Under the pieces are notes generated by a model, which had not been told where the DNA came from, did not search any database, and was given only the letters and a program-made list of their open reading frames with translations. Shown here one piece after another: positions 61,316-64,000 of a DNA stretch of 64,000 bases (its first letter is position 1; every line of letters begins with the position of its first letter). The stretch is from Streptomyces sp. NRRL F-5135 (GTDB lineage Bacteria > Actinomycetota > Actinomycetes > Streptomycetales > Streptomycetaceae). The position numbers and the translations under genes were made by a program. The DNA lies in the NCBI RefSeq assembly GCF_000719775.1, contig NZ_JOHR01000020.1, positions 42,694-106,693 on the forward strand. Reading direction: 5' to 3'.

Positions 61316-61321
61316 ATCTTA
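61316..61321 (-). promoter_or_regulatory. -10 element of the leaderless TetR gene
   Basis: On the minus strand TAAGAT ends 6 nt before ATG 61309, with CGGACA 16 nt further upstream as a partial -35 element. Confidence 0.55.
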
Positions 61322-61453
61322 TCGCGGCGGCTTACGGTGTCCGCTGTTGGATACGTGTCCGTACCTAAGTGTGGCGTCCGGTGGCGTCCGGCGTCACGGC
61401 GTGCCCGTCGGCGTTCGGCTTCCTGCTCCCGTAGCCGCAAGGAGTGGTCAGTG

Positions 61454-62980
61454 ATGTTCGATGTCGTCGTCGTCGGCGGTGGTCCCGCCGGCCTCTTTCT
61501 CGCCTGCGAACTCCGTCTCGCCGGGGTCCGGGCCCTGGTGCTGGAGCGGCGGGCGGAGCCGGATCCGGCGGACAAGGCGCACGGCCTCGCCGGGCAGGTC
61601 GTGCGGCTGCTGGACCACCGGGGCCTCTTCGAGCGCTGCGGGGGTACGGGAGCGCCGGAGCCGGCGCCCGGATTCTTCTACGCCGGGATACCGCTGCCGC
61701 TGCACGTGCTCGGCGAGGACAACCCGATGTATCTCCTGCCCGTCAACCAGCGAGACCTGGAACGGGTGCTCGCCGAGCGCGCGGCCGAACTCGGCGCGGA
61801 CGTCCGGCGGGGCTGGGAGGTGATCTCCTTCAGCCAGACCGATGACCGGGTCGACGTCGTCGCCCGCGGTTCGGACGGAGCCGAGAAGACGTTCACCGTG
61901 CGCTACCTCGTCGGCTGCGACGGGGGCAACAGCCTGATTCGCAAGCGGGCGGGAATCGGCTTCCCCGGCGGCACCGACGACGTCGTCGACCGCTCGGCCC
62001 TGATCGGGCCGAGCGAGCACATCCGTTTCCTGCCGGGGGGACGTGTCGTGATCGATGGCCTCGGCGAGATCCCGGCGATGTTCCACCGCACGGAGAAGGG
62101 CGTCTTCAGCCTGCTCGCGCACGACCCGCGGCGGCCGCTCGTCAACACGGCCGAATGGGGAGGGCTCCCGGCGGGCGATTTCCCGGGGCCGGGCGCGCCG
62201 ATGACGCTGACCGAGATGGAGGACAGCGTCGAACGGGTCATCGGAGTGCGCCTGCCCCTGAATCCGCCGCCCGAGGGTGCGCCCGCACTGCTCCGCCGCC
62301 TGTGCCACCGCAACTACCGGCAAGCCGACCGTTATCGCCACGGCCGGGTCTTCCTCGCCGGCGACGCGGCGCACGTGAGCCACGGGCCGACGCTGAACGC
62401 CGCGTTGCAGGACGCGGCCAACCTGGCCTGGAAACTCGCCGCGGCGGTGCGGGGGCGGGCGGCGGAAGGGCTCCTGGAGAGCTATGAGACGGAGCGCCAC
62501 GCGGCCGGCGAGCGCGTGCTCACGCAGACCCGGGCCGCCTCCGCTCTGTTGGCGCCCGGAACCGGGATCACCGCCCTGCGCCGGCTCTTCGCGGAACTCC
62601 TGCAACGCACCGAGAACGTCCACATGATCGCCGCCGCGATGGCGGGTGCCGATGTCCACTACGACATGGGCGAGGAACACCCTGCCGCGCCCACCGGCTG
62701 GTTCGTGCCGCCCCTCGGCCTGACCACCGGCGACGGACGCACGCGGCGCCTCGCCGAACTCCTGCGCGACGCCCGCCCCGTGCTTGTCGACCTCACCGGC
62801 GGGAACGGCCTGGCCGCCACCGTGGAGCCGTGGCTCGACCGGGTGCGCCACGTGGCCGGAGTCGCCGACGCGGCCCCGGCGCCCGCGCTGCTCATCCGGC
62901 CCGACGGCTACGTCGCCTGGGCGGGCGCGGACCCCGACGGGCTGAAGACGGCACTCGCCCGCTGGTTCGGCGCGGGCTGA
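61454..62980 (+). CDS. FAD-dependent aromatic monooxygenase (PHBH/rifampicin monooxygenase-like)
   Basis: A 508-residue class A flavin hydroxylase. FAD-binding GGGPAGLFLACELRLAG, the DG motif VGCDGGNSLIRKRAGIGFP, and the second FAD motif FLAGDAAHVSHGPTLNAALQ, DAANLAWKLAAAV are intact. The C-terminal ~110 residues form the thioredoxin-like domain seen in polyketide and rifampicin hydroxylases. It may oxidise aromatic polyketides or inactivate an antibiotic. AAGGAG lies about 10 nt upstream of ATG 61454. Divergent from a TetR gene. The substrate is not predictable. Confidence 0.9.
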   Translation: MFDVVVVGGGPAGLFLACELRLAGVRALVLERRAEPDPADKAHGLAGQVVRLLDHRGLFERCGGTGAPEPAPGFFYAGIPLPLHVLGEDNPMYLLPVNQRDLERVLAERAAELGADVRRGWEVISFSQTDDRVDVVARGSDGAEKTFTVRYLVGCDGGNSLIRKRAGIGFPGGTDDVVDRSALIGPSEHIRFLPGGRVVIDGLGEIPAMFHRTEKGVFSLLAHDPRRPLVNTAEWGGLPAGDFPGPGAPMTLTEMEDSVERVIGVRLPLNPPPEGAPALLRRLCHRNYRQADRYRHGRVFLAGDAAHVSHGPTLNAALQDAANLAWKLAAAVRGRAAEGLLESYETERHAAGERVLTQTRAASALLAPGTGITALRRLFAELLQRTENVHMIAAAMAGADVHYDMGEEHPAAPTGWFVPPLGLTTGDGRTRRLAELLRDARPVLVDLTGGNGLAATVEPWLDRVRHVAGVADAAPAPALLIRPDGYVAWAGADPDGLKTALARWFGAG

Positions 62981-63485
62981 GGCTCCCCGCCGCCTCCCGG
63001 GGCAAGGGGGCGCCGTCGTACCACCGTTGAGCCGGGCACCCGTACCGAAGCCGATCCGGGCGACTGTCCGGAAGCAGTACTGCCCCCTCGGGCGCCGGCG
63101 TCGGCCACTCGGCGCGACTGTGCGATCGGCGCGGTGACTGATCTCCCGACGATGCCCTTCATTGGATCGTTTGTGGTGATAGGGGAGGTGTTACCGGTGT
63201 CGTGCGGGCCTCCGAGGTGGAGAAAGCATGGAGGGGTGGCTACGCAACGCCGCTGGCTTGTATGCGTATTGCTATGATCCGCAGGTCACTTCAAGACAAA
63301 TTCCCGCCGCGGGTGGCTCGTGTATGCCCTGGGTCGGACGCGGTTGCCGCGGTCCGCGTACGCGTCTCTCCGTAGTGCGGGAAAACGCCCGCATCCGCCG
63401 ACGCCCGAAGCTTCTCCGAGTTCGCCGACCCCAGGTTCACCAGCCTGTTCCCCCGCACGCACTCCACACAACGAGGGACCGCGGA
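62981..63485. other. Intergenic region before the partial sensor gene
   Basis: 505 nt; no convincing gene. TATGAT at 63273-63278 in an A+T-richer stretch is a possible -10 element for the downstream gene, giving a leader of about 200 nt. The short open frames here lack ribosome sites or conserved features. Confidence 0.5.
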
Positions 63486-64000
63486 ATGTCAGCGCCTGTC
63501 ACCACCAGTCCACGCCGGAAAGGCGTCTCGCGGTCGGCCTCCCTGGCCGTGCCTCTGGCCCTGGTGGTGACCGCCGTGGCCGGTGGGGTGGCCGCCGCCA
63601 CGGCTCCCGACCAGGCCCGCTCCTGGGTGGTCACCACGGTCGTCGTCGCCTGGGTGTGCGTCGCGGTCGCCGTCGTCTCCTGCGCGTTGGTACTGCGGCG
63701 CGTCAGGGCCGGGGCGGTCGCGGCGGAGGAGGAGACCCGGGCCGCGCGGTCGCAACTGGCGCAGAGCGGCGCCGAGTCGGCGCACCTGGTGAACGTCGCG
63801 CTGCCGACCGCCCTGCGGAGGATCCGCGAGGGTGGCGGCGCGGCGGGGACCCCGCCGGTGATGGCACCGTCCGATCCCCAACTCCGGCGCGTGCTGGACA
63901 CGTTCGTCGTGGAGTTGGCGGATGCGGAGGGGCGTGCGGCTCGTGCCGCCGTGGAGCGTGATGGTGCTCTGGGGCGGTTGGAGCGGGGGGCGGGTGATCT
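63486..64000 (+). CDS. Membrane sensor protein N-terminus, probable histidine kinase (truncated by window)
   Basis: The frame is open from ATG 63486 (MSAPVTTSPRRKGVSRSASL) to the end of the window, at least 171 codons. Two membrane helices (SLAVPLALVVTAVAGGVAAA, and WVVTTVVVAWVCVAVAVVSC) enclose a very short external loop. Then a long coiled-coil-like helical segment (EEETRAARSQLAQSGAESAH, AALRRIREG-type) follows. This layout matches streptomycete sensor kinases associated with G-protein conservons, but the kinase domain lies outside the window. The assignment is inferred. Confidence 0.55.
   Translation, partial: MSAPVTTSPRRKGVSRSASLAVPLALVVTAVAGGVAAATAPDQARSWVVTTVVVAWVCVAVAVVSCALVLRRVRAGAVAAEEETRAARSQLAQSGAESAHLVNVALPTALRRIREGGGAAGTPPVMAPSDPQLRRVLDTFVVELADAEGRAARAAVERDGALGRLERGAGD

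Noticed and set aside
60581..61453. N-terminal extension of the flavin monooxygenase frame
   Set aside because: It runs antisense through the TetR gene; the true start is the ATG at 61454 with a ribosome site.

Overview
The window is high-G+C chromosomal DNA from a streptomycete. Evidence: GTG starts, many leaderless genes, a Zur regulon, an hrdA-type sigma factor beside dnaG, XRE/DUF397 pairs, and a gene order that I recall from the S. coelicolor core around glyS, nirBD, dnaG and hrdA. The order is core housekeeping genes interrupted by accessory blocks.

Layout. 0-7.6 kb is core: the 3' end of a TerB-like gene, recO, uppS, a shared terminator, then the zinc-uptake operon znuA-znuC-znuB-zur on the minus strand with two Zur-box-like palindromes inside a leaderless znuA promoter, and glyS. 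7.6-14.3 kb is accessory: a TetR/CocE-type hydrolase divergon, an aldo/keto reductase-TetR operon with a long operator-like palindrome, a DUF6243 gene and a DHA2 efflux pump. 14.3-23.4 kb holds small hypothetical genes, an XRE/DUF397 pair and a polymorphic-toxin locus: an SseB-like gene, a helical gene, a 1638-residue Rhs/YD-repeat protein with a type VII-secretion-like N-terminus and a restriction-endonuclease-fold tip, and an Imm7-like immunity gene. 23.4-26 kb holds an MmyB-type XRE regulator and a second DHA2 pump.

26-34 kb has dusB, ppdK (pyruvate, phosphate dikinase), a winged-helix protein and a Tat-exported DUF839/PhoX-like protein whose gene overlaps it tail to tail. 34-37.4 kb is the assimilatory nitrite reductase operon nirBD with a GlnR-like site. 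37.4-39 kb is a class F sortase with a secreted, C-terminally membrane-anchored partner. 39.4-46.8 kb has a class IV aminotransferase, a SoxR-boxed FMN reductase, cutA, a SanA/YdcF-like protein, a sirohydrochlorin chelatase (siroheme is the NirB cofactor), dgt and a ferredoxin reductase. 47-56.4 kb has dnaG, hrdA, a heterodimeric ABC exporter, an FGGY kinase and a YtxH-like protein.

56.6-57.15 kb carries two tRNA-Asn genes and one tRNA with a CAT anticodon. Beyond them lies a second accessory block: an ArsR/CmtR-type repressor with a cation diffusion facilitator, an oxidoreductase/TetR divergon, and a TetR/flavin monooxygenase divergon. The window ends inside a membrane protein gene that looks like a sensor-kinase N-terminus.

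The most striking material is the Rhs toxin/immunity locus, the SoxR and Zur promoter architectures, the frequent -10-hexamer/6-7-nt/start-codon leaderless pattern, and the sortase-substrate pair. No CRISPR array, rRNA gene, insertion sequence or prophage was seen.
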